Assembly (NCBI GenBank): GCA_965199935.1
Contig: CBDATD010000001.1
Span: 62,001 to 126,000 of the forward strand
Origin: JAPPLG01 sp965199935
GTDB lineage: Bacteria > Bdellovibrionota > Bdellovibrionia > Bdellovibrionales > UBA1609
Direction of reading: 5' to 3'
Length of the DNA: 64,000 bases
The position numbers and the translations under genes are program-made. The notes beneath the pieces were generated by a model. The model made no database searches. It was not told the DNA's origin and worked only from the letters and a program-made list of their open reading frames with translations. Each line of letters starts with the position of its first letter. Position 1 is the stretch's first letter. Positions 53,811-61,220 of this stretch are shown here, one piece after another.

Positions 53811-54722
53811 ATAAGAAAAGGAAAAAGTGTTGTGATCCCAAAGAATAAACTGCGATTATATGCAATAATGTTGACAGATTTCTTAGTTTGACCAATTTCT
53901 ATCTTAAAACCATTTGAAAAATGGAGTTTTGAATCTCTCTTAAACTGTTAGTTTTATTTGTTTGAAAAGTTTTTTGGGAAGAGTGAACCATTTATGGGTT
54001 AAGAAGGTAATTTTTACATACCAAAACTGGGTTTTTCAGCCTCAGATTCATTTGTGGTTTGATTTTTACAAAAATCCTCCACCAATGGTGCAAGAAGTGG
54101 TATTGCCCCTCTTTTTTCTATTTGATTTTTATGAAATGCTTGTCAGGCTTCAGAAAATAAAGAGGTTTGTATGGAAGTTTTAAAGTTTAGATTGTGGGTG
54201 TTTTATTTTTTGGCTATCTGTAAAGGACTGTCTCTTACAAACAAAAATATTTACAGTAATCTCTCTTTAGAGTCCAAAAGGTTCTCTCGTGCAAGCACGG
54301 GATACTTTGTTTGTAGCCAGATAGACTCACTAAAGGTAAACTGTAAGCTTTTGAATAAAAGAAAACCTACCCATTCATACAGAGAGAATCCTCCAAAGAA
54401 GCTGGATCTATTAAGAGGAATTTCTAAGTCTTCTTTCAGAGAAGAATGCTTGTCAGTAGATTTAGTTTTTTCTCCATTGAGTGATATTTCTGAACCTTCT
54501 TTCAAAGTAAAATTCCTCTTCCCGAACACCCCCTCACCCGAAGTGGGGGGCTTGAGGGAGTGGAATTTTATAATCATAAACAATGTGAATCACTTTTGGG
54601 ATACAAAAGCATAACCTTTTAGAGGCTAAAACTTTCAATTTTGACAAGAGAATCTATCAGAATGTTGAAAGGTAAGATGAGGAAAAGAGAATCGTATCAG
54701 AAGCATGAAATAAGTTAAGGAG
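53811..54722. other. Non-coding or decayed stretch after CBASS
   Basis: About 900 bases without a convincing gene. Open frames of 60-147 codons exist on both strands (for example 54171-54614 and 54251-54583) but lack ribosome sites. They encode Ser/Leu/Phe-rich sequence and partly reflect a degenerate tandem repeat in 54405-54515 (CTTCTTTCA(A/G)AG units). Repeat R3 copy 2 lies at 54043-54160. A CCCCC...GGGGG stem occurs near 54527-54548. Confidence 0.5.
54043..54160 (+). repeat. Dispersed repeat R3, island copy
   Basis: Diverged copy of 35461-35570. It is preceded by AAAACTGGGTTTTTCAGCC, which also resembles the start of repeat R1. Confidence 0.55.
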
Positions 54723-55286
54723 ATGAAAATGGGGATTGATACTTTTAAAAAACTTTTTGCTATCTTAGTAAGACTCACGGGTAAAGCCCTTTATAAGGAA
54801 GGTGTACTCAAGGTTTGGCAGGCGGAAAACCTTAAAATCAAGGCTAGTTATCCTCAAGTTTTAAGTTTGGTAAGCCAGTTCTTTTTTCTCTTTAAGCCAA
54901 GGCTTTCTGTGTTGAAAGAAAGAAGAAAACCGTCAGATAAACCCGCACTCAGCCTTCTTAAAGCATCAAGTAAGGCACTGAAGGGAGGGAAAAGGTATGC
55001 AGATAAAACGACAACACGGGTGTTAAGTAGAGGTTTTTTGCACAACCCACAACCTTTTGAAAACGCACAACTTTTTCCACACCTGCTCCGTGACCACCCC
55101 CTCTCATCTTATTCCATGGGGTGGTCACGTATCGGTGTGGTGTGTGTGTTGGAGTGGGGTTGGTGGTTGTGGTGTGAGAGGTCTGGGTTCAAGGAGAGGA
55201 GAAGGAAAGGGAGAGGAAAAGCTTGTTTTAAGCCTGAGAATTTCAGGCTTAAAACAAGCTTGAGAAGGCATAAAGCTTCAGTCTGA
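54723..55286 (+). CDS. Doubtful ORF upstream of the integrase
   Basis: A 187-codon frame with AAGGAG six bases before its ATG. The first 60 residues (GIDTFKKLFAILVRLTGKAL) could be a real helical peptide. The second half runs through two large inverted repeats and a G/T-rich block and reads as Trp/Arg/Lys-rich sequence unlike a folded protein. It may be a short real gene continued by chance, or not a gene at all. Confidence 0.28.
   Translation: MKMGIDTFKKLFAILVRLTGKALYKEGVLKVWQAENLKIKASYPQVLSLVSQFFFLFKPRLSVLKERRKPSDKPALSLLKASSKALKGGKRYADKTTTRVLSRGFLHNPQPFENAQLFPHLLRDHPLSSYSMGWSRIGVVCVLEWGWWLWCERSGFKERRRKGRGKACFKPENFRLKTSLRRHKASV
55089..55129. repeat. Perfect inverted repeat, 12-bp arms
   Basis: CGTGACCACCCC and GGGGTGGTCACG pair perfectly around 17 bases. 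It is very GC-rich against an A+T-rich background. It is followed by a G/T-rich tract (55130-55186) and a purine tract (55187-55218). Confidence 0.75.
55219..55261. repeat. Perfect inverted repeat, 19-bp arms
   Basis: AAGCTTGTTTTAAGCCTGA and its exact complement pair around GAATT. No T-run follows directly. The stem is too long and perfect to be chance, and its place 36 bases before the Xis-like gene suggests a transfer, replication or recombination site of the island. Confidence 0.75.
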
Positions 55287-55296
55287 TAAAGAGGTA

Positions 55297-55656
55297 ATGG
55301 GTAGGGCAATAAAACTTAAGAATAAAAAAAGAGCTTTTAAAGCTTATGAGGATGTGGATATGGAAAATAAAAATCAGCTGGAATCACTGAAAAATGACAA
55401 TGCTTTGGATTTGCTTCAAACTCAAAAACAGCTTATTATGAAAAAAGCTGGATCATCCAGCCGACTTGCTTTAGGCCAGCTCTTTGAAAACTGTATAGAT
55501 TTAGAGGAATCAGCGGTACTCTTCGGGTTAGCTCCTTACACTGTCCATAAAGGGGCAGGATTTGGAAAAACCTCCCTTATCAAAATGGAGAGAAAACAAT
55601 TTTTGAGGAGTAAGCAAGAGTGGTTCAACCATAAGGAGGAACCACTATGGCAATAA
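55297..55656 (+). CDS. Small protein upstream of integrase, possible excisionase
   Basis: A 119-residue basic protein with AGAGGTA before its ATG. Its end overlaps the integrase start by 10 bases, so the two are coupled. Residues about 68-100 (DLEESAVLFGLAPYTVHKGA) have the look of an excisionase-type helix-turn-helix. The N-terminal part is charged. Function as a recombination directionality factor is inferred from size and position only. Confidence 0.55.
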   Translation: MGRAIKLKNKKRAFKAYEDVDMENKNQLESLKNDNALDLLQTQKQLIMKKAGSSSRLALGQLFENCIDLEESAVLFGLAPYTVHKGAGFGKTSLIKMERKQFLRSKQEWFNHKEEPLWQ

Positions 55657-56792
55657 TCAAAAGAACATACCGCAATAAAAAAAGAAGAAATTTAACAATA
55701 TTTTATCAAGCTGAAGTATTTGTAAAAGGTGTTCGTGTAGCTGTGAAAAACTTTTCTCAAAAAAGAGAAGCTATTTTATGGCACGAACATCAAAGACACA
55801 AATTTACATTCAATCCTGATAGCTTAAGAGACCGAATGTTGTTTCAAGAATGTGTGGAGGATTTTTATAAGGATGCAAAAACTCGAATGACCTTTTCATC
55901 TTATCAACGATATGAGTATTTGCAAATATACTTATACAACAGTCCTTTAGCAAAAATTAAAATGTCTGATTTTAAAGGCATGCATGTTGTGCAATGGATT
56001 GATTGGTTGAAAAAACAACCTACCATTAAGTCTAAAAAAAGAAAGAGCTTTCTAAGAGAGCTTAAATTTTTAAATACTATTTTAACATGGTATAAAAACT
56101 TTCGAAATGAAGATTTTAATGTTCCCATTGCTAAAAAACACAAACAGCTTTGTCTCTATAAACCCTCTACTGCAAGACGACCCGACTATTTTATAAAACC
56201 AGAAGATGCGATGAATTGGATCGAATGGCTTAAGGCAAAAAACGGTGAATCTGTTTACTGGAAGCTTGCAATCTTTATGTTGCTTACAGGGGCGAGAGTC
56301 AGTGAAGCCTGCGGTCTAAAATGGGATGCTGTGGATTTGGATCAAGGTATAGCCAGAGTTGTAAGGCGTGTAAGCTGGGACTATTATACGAAAAAACCTT
56401 TTATAGAAAATGTGACTAAGACAACCCAATCTGCAAGACTGCTCATGCTTTCCAAAAAATTAAAAGACATTTTGGCAAAAATAAAAGAACAGTCTGAAGG
56501 GGATTTAGTTTTTACAAATAGGAAAGGGGGAATTTTGCATTACAATTCTGTGCAGTCAGCGTTTAATGCCGGCTTTATAGCTTTAAAACTCCCTTGGCGA
56601 TCCACTCATATTTGCCGTCACACCTTTGCTACAATGGCTCTTATGGGGACTAACAACCTTTCTGCTGTTCAAGTGAGTTTAGGACATACCCAACAAGCTG
56701 TGACTCAAAAATATGCAAAGGCTGTCGCCCTTTTGAGTTCAGATATAGGAGAAAAAACTTCAGCAATTTTATTTAAGACAGCCAAAAAATAA
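55647..56792 (+). CDS. int: Tyrosine recombinase, island integrase
   Basis: A 381-residue phage-type integrase. The catalytic set is visible: Arg in TGARVSEACGLKW near 216, H-x-x-R in HICRHTFAT near 320, LGH near 346 and the nucleophile tyrosine in QKYAKAV near 355. The N-terminal 60 residues are basic and beta-rich, as in arm-binding domains, followed by a SAM-like core-binding domain. It points at the tRNA-Pro 3' end 107 bases away, the site it most likely recombines. Confidence 0.93.
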   Translation: MAIIKRTYRNKKRRNLTIFYQAEVFVKGVRVAVKNFSQKREAILWHEHQRHKFTFNPDSLRDRMLFQECVEDFYKDAKTRMTFSSYQRYEYLQIYLYNSPLAKIKMSDFKGMHVVQWIDWLKKQPTIKSKKRKSFLRELKFLNTILTWYKNFRNEDFNVPIAKKHKQLCLYKPSTARRPDYFIKPEDAMNWIEWLKAKNGESVYWKLAIFMLLTGARVSEACGLKWDAVDLDQGIARVVRRVSWDYYTKKPFIENVTKTTQSARLLMLSKKLKDILAKIKEQSEGDLVFTNRKGGILHYNSVQSAFNAGFIALKLPWRSTHICRHTFATMALMGTNNLSAVQVSLGHTQQAVTQKYAKAVALLSSDIGEKTSAILFKTAKK

Positions 56793-56827
56793 ATTTAGTG
56801 TTTCTTAAAAAAACAATTTATGAAAAA

Positions 56828-56848
56828 TCCCGTCAAATTCCCGTCAAA
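56828..56848 (+). repeat. Tandem arm-type site candidate near att
   Basis: TCCCGTCAAA occurs twice, at 56828-56837 and 56839-56848, in direct orientation between int and the tRNA end. Short direct repeats at this place are typical integrase arm-binding sites. Confidence 0.5.
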
Positions 56849-56899
56849 GCCATTTTTGAAAAAAAGAATTACAGTAATTTCAAGTAGTTATAAAGAAAA

Positions 56900-56976
56900 T
56901 GGTCGGACCGACTGGATTTGAACCAGCGACCTCTACCACCCCAAGGTAGCGCGCTACCAGACTGCGCCACGGCCCG
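56900..56976 (-). tRNA. tRNA-Pro(GGG)
   Basis: A complete 77-base cloverleaf on the minus strand. The acceptor stem CGGGCCG pairs with CGGTCCG (one G-T wobble). The anticodon arm is CTACC-TTGGGGT-GGTAG with anticodon GGG, reading CCC and CCU. The T arm contains GGTTCAAATCC and CCA is encoded at 56902-56900. The 3' 14 bases serve as the island attachment site. Its 5' end lies only 3 bases after the stop codon of the DUF2779 gene, so it may be cotranscribed with that gene. Confidence 0.95.
56902..56915 (+). repeat. Right island attachment repeat
   Basis: GTCGGACCGACTGG within the 3' end of tRNA-Pro (discriminator, acceptor strand and start of the T arm), identical to 37656-37669. Confidence 0.8.
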
Positions 56977-56979
56977 ATG

Positions 56980-58479
56980 TCAAGAAATTTGTTTATACAG
57001 CCACTCCACAATCCCCGCCAAACAATACGTATCTTGAGAACAATAAGAAATTAAATTTTTCTCCAGAACTTTTTTCTTTGGATCTTTCGGATTCAGAGAA
57101 ATCATCCTCTCAAAAACATTTTGCGCCATTAAACCATCCTGCACTTCCAAATTCGAGTAATTCCATTTCTCCCCTAACAAAACAGGAGCCACACTTTTCA
57201 TGCTCCAACTGGACCCAAACTCCTTAAAACAAACATAATTCCTCAACAAAGGCAGAGGATCCACTAGTCTGGATTCAATAGACAGCAATGCCTCTCTTAA
57301 ATCAGGAAACAACCCTGCCAGCTCCTTAAGCCTCAAAGACTCAAACTGCTTATAATAGGCCGCCACACTTCCTTGACCCCCTATAAACGCCGCCAATCTT
57401 TTAGAAAGCTCATAACGAGGATCAGAAGCATCTCTATGCAAGTAGCCTGCCTCTCGTATCTTCTGACCCTTAAAAAATCCTATACCCTCATCAGCACCCT
57501 CCTCGCTCTCGTCAAAAATACACAAAGCGCTGAACTGAAAGGGAATATGCTGAAAAGGAGAAACTCCGTCAAATCTTGGAACCGCCGGAGCCATCGTTTC
57601 AAAATCCAAATAATAGAGAGGTTTTTTCCATAAAGACAATTCTTTTTGGATAAATTCTTTGCCCACATAAGGTTTGCCGCATAAATGAACCTGTTTGTAA
57701 ATTTTTTGACGGGGAAGCAAATCTTCATCCGGCACGTCCTCTAATTTTACTTTATCCTGATGATAATAATCCCAAGCTAAAGCCCCCATTTCCGGTACAT
57801 TCAAAACACTTGGTTTAGGCACATTCCCCCAACACTGGGACTTAAAGCGGCATTCATACGGCTTGCCGCAGTGAACTCCTATGTTCACATTTGGAGGCTC
57901 TGCTTTGTTCAACGCTTGTTCAAACTCTTTGATTTTATCCTTCAACTGATTTTGAAGCTCATTAACTTCTTCAGTAATATCTTTTTTTATGAATAGATTT
58001 TCCAAATGAGGATACACACAAGACTTGTTCAAATGCAAAATAAAGCACCTGTCTATAGAAAGAGAAAATTGATCCATAATATATTTTTGAACAGCCGCAT
58101 CCCACAAATGATCTTCTTTCAAACTCATGGAAGATTTAACCTCGATAATATCCCAGACAGAGTCTTCTTTGAGATGAAGAATGTCGATTCGAGCCATTAG
58201 ATTATTTTTAAAGAAAAATGCCTCATATATGTAAGGAGGTTTTTGTGACAAAGCCTTTTGGGTTTCCTCCTGTGCTTCTCTAAAATCCCAATAAGGAGCT
58301 TGAATCAACACCCCTTCCGGAAAACGAGCGCGCGCCTCCTCCTGCACAGCCTCCCCCTGCTTGAACAAACTCCGCTCCTGCAAGGTGTAAGGGCGGGCTA
58401 AGTCTGCATGATGCACTTGAAAGTACAAGTTTTTAATACACTGCACCCCCTGCTTCAACTTTGTCTTGCTAAGATAAAT
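56980..58479 (-). CDS. DUF2779 nuclease-like protein with AUU start
   Basis: A protein of about 499 residues in the DUF2779 family. The N-terminal YLSKTKLKQGVQCIKNLYF is the family opening. A PD-(D/E)xK-like core is seen as ARIDILH near 95 and WDIIEVKSS near 108. Cysteines near 207-217 (CGKPYECRFKSQCW) may bind an Fe-S cluster or zinc, and a C-terminal exonuclease-like fold begins at YYLDFETMAP. No ATG, GTG or TTG lies upstream of TTG 58458, which would cut off YLSKTK. GGAGG at 58490-58486 is exactly six bases before an ATT at 58479, so ATT is the likely start. Confidence 0.8.
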   Translation of the reverse strand: MYLSKTKLKQGVQCIKNLYFQVHHADLARPYTLQERSLFKQGEAVQEEARARFPEGVLIQAPYWDFREAQEETQKALSQKPPYIYEAFFFKNNLMARIDILHLKEDSVWDIIEVKSSMSLKEDHLWDAAVQKYIMDQFSLSIDRCFILHLNKSCVYPHLENLFIKKDITEEVNELQNQLKDKIKEFEQALNKAEPPNVNIGVHCGKPYECRFKSQCWGNVPKPSVLNVPEMGALAWDYYHQDKVKLEDVPDEDLLPRQKIYKQVHLCGKPYVGKEFIQKELSLWKKPLYYLDFETMAPAVPRFDGVSPFQHIPFQFSALCIFDESEEGADEGIGFFKGQKIREAGYLHRDASDPRYELSKRLAAFIGGQGSVAAYYKQFESLRLKELAGLFPDLREALLSIESRLVDPLPLLRNYVCFKEFGSSWSMKSVAPVLLGEKWNYSNLEVQDGLMAQNVFERMISLNPKDPKKKVLEKNLISYCSQDTYCLAGIVEWLYKQIS

Positions 58480-58490
58480 AAAAAACCTCC

Positions 58491-58808
58491 AGGATGTTTA
58501 CAAACGCCAATGTATAGATTTTTACTATACAGATTTACTCTTAAACAGTTTAGATTGATATGCTCTATCTTTAACCTTGACAGTTCTTCCACACTCTAAC
58601 AGATGATCAATTTTTTACAAGAAAAACCCTTTAAAGGACTAATTCTGTCATCAAAACTATGAATATCCACAATCCTGTGAAAGCAGGAATGGCTTACACA
58701 CAGAGACGTATGTTTGAGCCTTGAAGATCCGCTTTTTTTCTCTTTCGTACAAGCGGCGGGAGAGGCAGAGAGGTTGAAAAGAATCAAAAAACTCATTACA
58801 CTTTAAAA
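58491..58808. other. Intergenic region between DUF2779 and esterase genes
   Basis: About 310 bases between divergent genes. It contains an inverted repeat TGTATAG...CTATACA (58511-58531) just upstream of the DUF2779 start, a candidate operator. Several overlapping frames on the minus strand (58596-58999) have no ribosome site and are considered chance. No RNA gene was recognised. Confidence 0.45.
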
Positions 58809-59558
58809 ATGAACAAGAAAATTCTTCTCTCCGCAGGCTTTGTCGTGCTGTTTGGAAGCGCATGGGCCGCCAAATATCCATTGACAAAAAGCTCCGTTGT
58901 AAACCGAAGCTTAGAGGTGAAAAGCTCAAAAGAAATAACAAATTCACAAAACAAAAACTCTAAACAAAACCCCAAAAACACACAAAATCTAAAGACCAAT
59001 AAGCCTCAGAAAATATTTATTGCTTTAGGAAATTCTCTTACTGAAGGCTACCAGATCAGCTCACAGGACGCTTATCCCCATCTGTTGAAGACTCGTTTAA
59101 ATAAAGAATTTCCAAAATACAAAACTCAAGTCATCAACGCCGGCATCAGCGGCTCCACCACCAGCTCAGGAGTCAGCAGATTGAAAAAATATTTACATCT
59201 TAAACCCCAAGCGGTGCTGATTTCCCTCGGCTCCAATGACGGCTTAAGGGGCATTCCTTTAAATCTCATCAAAAAAAATCTTCAAGAGATGATCGGCCTG
59301 GCTCTTGAAAATAAAATTTCAGTGCTGTTGGCCGGACTCAAACTTCCTGTCAATTATGGAGAGTCCTATCGAAAACCCTTTGAAAAAATTTTTATAGATT
59401 TGTCCAGAGAAAATAAAATCACCCTTATCCCTTTTCTGTTAGAGGGAGTTGCAGGAAATCCCAAACTCAACCTGCCGGATTTAATTCATCCTAATGAAGC
59501 AGGGCATAAAGCAATGGCACAAACAATTTACCCTTACTTTAAAAAATTCTACGAGTAA
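58809..59558 (+). CDS. SGNH/GDSL esterase, TesA-like
   Basis: A 249-residue exported hydrolase with a signal peptide (KKILLSAGFVVLFGSAWA) and a 45-residue Asn/Lys-rich linker. The SGNH fold shows block I IALGNSLTEGYQ near 70-80 (GNSL in place of GDSL), block II GISGSTTSSG, block III SLGSNDGLRG and block V DLIHPNEAGH with the catalytic Asp and His. The nearest named relatives are TesA-type arylesterase/thioesterases. The GDSL Asp-to-Asn change also occurs in some active members. Substrate unknown. Confidence 0.87.
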   Translation: MNKKILLSAGFVVLFGSAWAAKYPLTKSSVVNRSLEVKSSKEITNSQNKNSKQNPKNTQNLKTNKPQKIFIALGNSLTEGYQISSQDAYPHLLKTRLNKEFPKYKTQVINAGISGSTTSSGVSRLKKYLHLKPQAVLISLGSNDGLRGIPLNLIKKNLQEMIGLALENKISVLLAGLKLPVNYGESYRKPFEKIFIDLSRENKITLIPFLLEGVAGNPKLNLPDLIHPNEAGHKAMAQTIYPYFKKFYE

Positions 59559-59659
59559 AAACCAACCTCTCTAATGATTGTATGAGTCAAAATTTTATTT
59601 TACATACTTGAACACACAGTGTATCCTGTTGCCCAACCAATTTTTGAAGGAGAATGGAA

Positions 59660-60130
59660 ATGAAGCGTATAATTCTTTGCTGTATTTTTTCATGGGGTTG
59701 CTATGTTTACGGAACAGACCACCAAAACATTTCTTTGTCTTGGAGGCCCAGTATCACCGCCGGTGCTTTTCAATCAGTGGGAGGCGGCCTTGAGTACGCA
59801 CAACAAATGGATGCCTTCAAATGGGGAATCGGACTGGAGTATCCAAGCTATCATCGCAAATCTGTTTTTTTATCTCTTCAGGGAGCCTGGATTTTTCAAA
59901 AGCAAAGCCAATGGGCAGCTTCCTTAGGAGCTAAATTGTCTGGGGGAACAGCACTCGTAGAATACTGGCAGGACGCCGTAAATGTTTACATCTCCCCTCT
60001 AGTTTCTTTTGAGTATTTCCTCGGCGAGGCGTTATCACTTTCTATTGCTCTCCATGTTCCTCTGAATCCTCTTGATGGTTTCAGTCAGCTCATGTTTGAA
60101 ATCCCCATTGGGGTCGGCTTTTATTTCTAA
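59660..60130 (+). CDS. Outer-membrane barrel-like protein
   Basis: A 156-residue exported protein. AAGGAG lies eight bases before the ATG at 59660; the ATG six bases earlier is too close to it. Signal peptide RIILCCIFSWGCYVYG is followed by alternating aromatic/hydrophobic strands and ends in GVGFYF, an aromatic-terminated last strand as used by outer-membrane beta-barrels. The family is not named; it resembles small eight-stranded barrels. It is convergent with the TlpA-like gene. Confidence 0.65.
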   Translation: MKRIILCCIFSWGCYVYGTDHQNISLSWRPSITAGAFQSVGGGLEYAQQMDAFKWGIGLEYPSYHRKSVFLSLQGAWIFQKQSQWAASLGAKLSGGTALVEYWQDAVNVYISPLVSFEYFLGEALSLSIALHVPLNPLDGFSQLMFEIPIGVGFYF

Positions 60131-60143
60131 GATAAACTGTACT

Positions 60144-60719
60144 TTATACGGATTTATTTTCTCTAATTTCTTCAGGGAAAGACAGCCGGTGGATTTTGTT
60201 TCTCCATTCAGGGCCATCCCATATTCTGGGGCCTAGTATTTTCTCCAATAATTTCCCCTCTGAATCCAAAAGATAAGACTCCGGCAAAGCCCGCGGTTCA
60301 AAGACTTCTGAAACTTCGCCGCTCACACTAAAAATAAAATTACCGCTTGGTTTTGAAAACTGTTTTATAAAATCCTGCACAGCAGATACACTCTCCTCCG
60401 TCACGGCAATAACAACCAATTTTTTTGGAAACAGCTGAGCCAATTTCATTAAAGAAGGAAGCTCCTCCACACAAGGCAGACACCAAGAAGCCCAGATATT
60501 GATAAGAACAGCTTTGCCGCGAAAATCAGCCAAATGATAGTCTTTTTGATCCACTCCGCGGAAAGAGAAGTTCCAGTCCCCTTTTTCCATATCCTCTATA
60601 TTCTGCAGCCTCTCAGGCAAATCCTCTTTTTGCAGTGAAAACCATATCACTAAAACTGCCAGGAAAGTCAGGGCGGAAAACATCACAATATCAAGAATAA
60701 TACGTCTAAATTTTCCCAT
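60144..60719 (-). CDS. TlpA/ResA-like thioredoxin
   Basis: A 191-residue membrane-anchored thioredoxin. One N-terminal transmembrane helix (about 9-28) places the domain in the periplasm. The active site is NIWASWCLPCVEELP near 73-87, the TlpA/ResA pattern with C-x-x-C. Family members reduce disulfides for cytochrome c maturation and similar tasks. It starts 6 bases after rplQ, so it is the tail of the ribosomal alpha operon here, an unusual neighbour. Confidence 0.88.
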   Translation of the reverse strand: MGKFRRIILDIVMFSALTFLAVLVIWFSLQKEDLPERLQNIEDMEKGDWNFSFRGVDQKDYHLADFRGKAVLINIWASWCLPCVEELPSLMKLAQLFPKKLVVIAVTEESVSAVQDFIKQFSKPSGNFIFSVSGEVSEVFEPRALPESYLLDSEGKLLEKILGPRIWDGPEWRNKIHRLSFPEEIRENKSV

Positions 60720-60725
60720 AAGAAA

Positions 60726-61220
60726 CTACTGAGGACGGTTCAACCGCCTGGAGCGCTGTTGAATCTTTCTGATCCTTTTTTTAGACTTTTTCTTTTTTAA
60801 GTAAGATTGTTTTTTAACCGCAGATAAAGTTTTTGGTTCTGGAGCCGGCGCCTGAGCAGGATCGTAATCAACAAACTCCAAGTAAACCATCTCCGCTTGA
60901 TCCCCTGTCCTCTGTCCTATTTTTATCATACGGGTAAACCCGCCTGCGCGGTCTTTAAACCGAACACTTAGCTGATCCATAATTTTTGAAACCACATCTG
61001 TATGAGACAAACGAGACAAAAGCAAACGTCTTTCCGGCAAACCCCCTGCTTTTCCTAAAGTCACAGCTTTTTCTACAAAGCGGCGGGCTTCTCTAGCGCG
61101 CGGAAGTGTTGTCTTAATTCTCTCATGGGTAATCAAAGATTGAACCAGGCCGCGGATGAGAGCCTTGCGCGGTCCAGGTTTGAGTCCAAAAGAAGAACAG
61201 CTTTGCCGGCGATGTCTCAC
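60726..61220 (-). CDS. rplQ: Ribosomal protein L17
   Basis: L17, 164 residues, with the family opening MRHRRQSCSSFGLKPGPRKAL, ITHERIKTTLPRAREARRFVEK and the RxGDxAEMVYLEFVDY end. A 40-residue basic tail (KKKKSKKRIRKIQQRSRRLN) extends beyond the usual length. It starts at a GTG overlapping the rpoA stop (GTGA). Confidence 0.95.
   Translation of the reverse strand: MRHRRQSCSSFGLKPGPRKALIRGLVQSLITHERIKTTLPRAREARRFVEKAVTLGKAGGLPERRLLLSRLSHTDVVSKIMDQLSVRFKDRAGGFTRMIKIGQRTGDQAEMVYLEFVDYDPAQAPAPEPKTLSAVKKQSYLKKKKSKKRIRKIQQRSRRLNRPQ

Larger units (their letters stand above)
37656..56915. mobile_element. Genomic island integrated in tRNA-Pro(GGG)
   Basis: A segment of about 19 kb bounded by 14-base direct repeats of the tRNA-Pro 3' end. 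A tyrosine recombinase gene lies next to the intact tRNA at the right end, a standard integrative-element layout. Cargo from left to right: Fic pseudogene, higBA, EcsC-family protein, type III res/mod, type II endonuclease and methyltransferase, CapP/CapH-like regulators, four-gene type II CBASS, then a non-coding and hairpin-rich region, a small Xis-like gene and the integrase. No conjugation, phage structural or replication genes are recognised, so it would need a helper to move. Confidence 0.82.

Noticed and set aside
54251..54583. 110-codon frame on the opposite strand of the same stretch
   Set aside because: Internal repeats arise from the DNA repeat; no start signal and no family.
54171..54614. 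147-codon frame after CBASS
   Set aside because: No ribosome site, low-complexity reading partly caused by a degenerate tandem repeat.
58596..58999. Overlapping minus-strand frames upstream of the esterase
   Set aside because: No ribosome sites, partly antisense to the esterase signal peptide.
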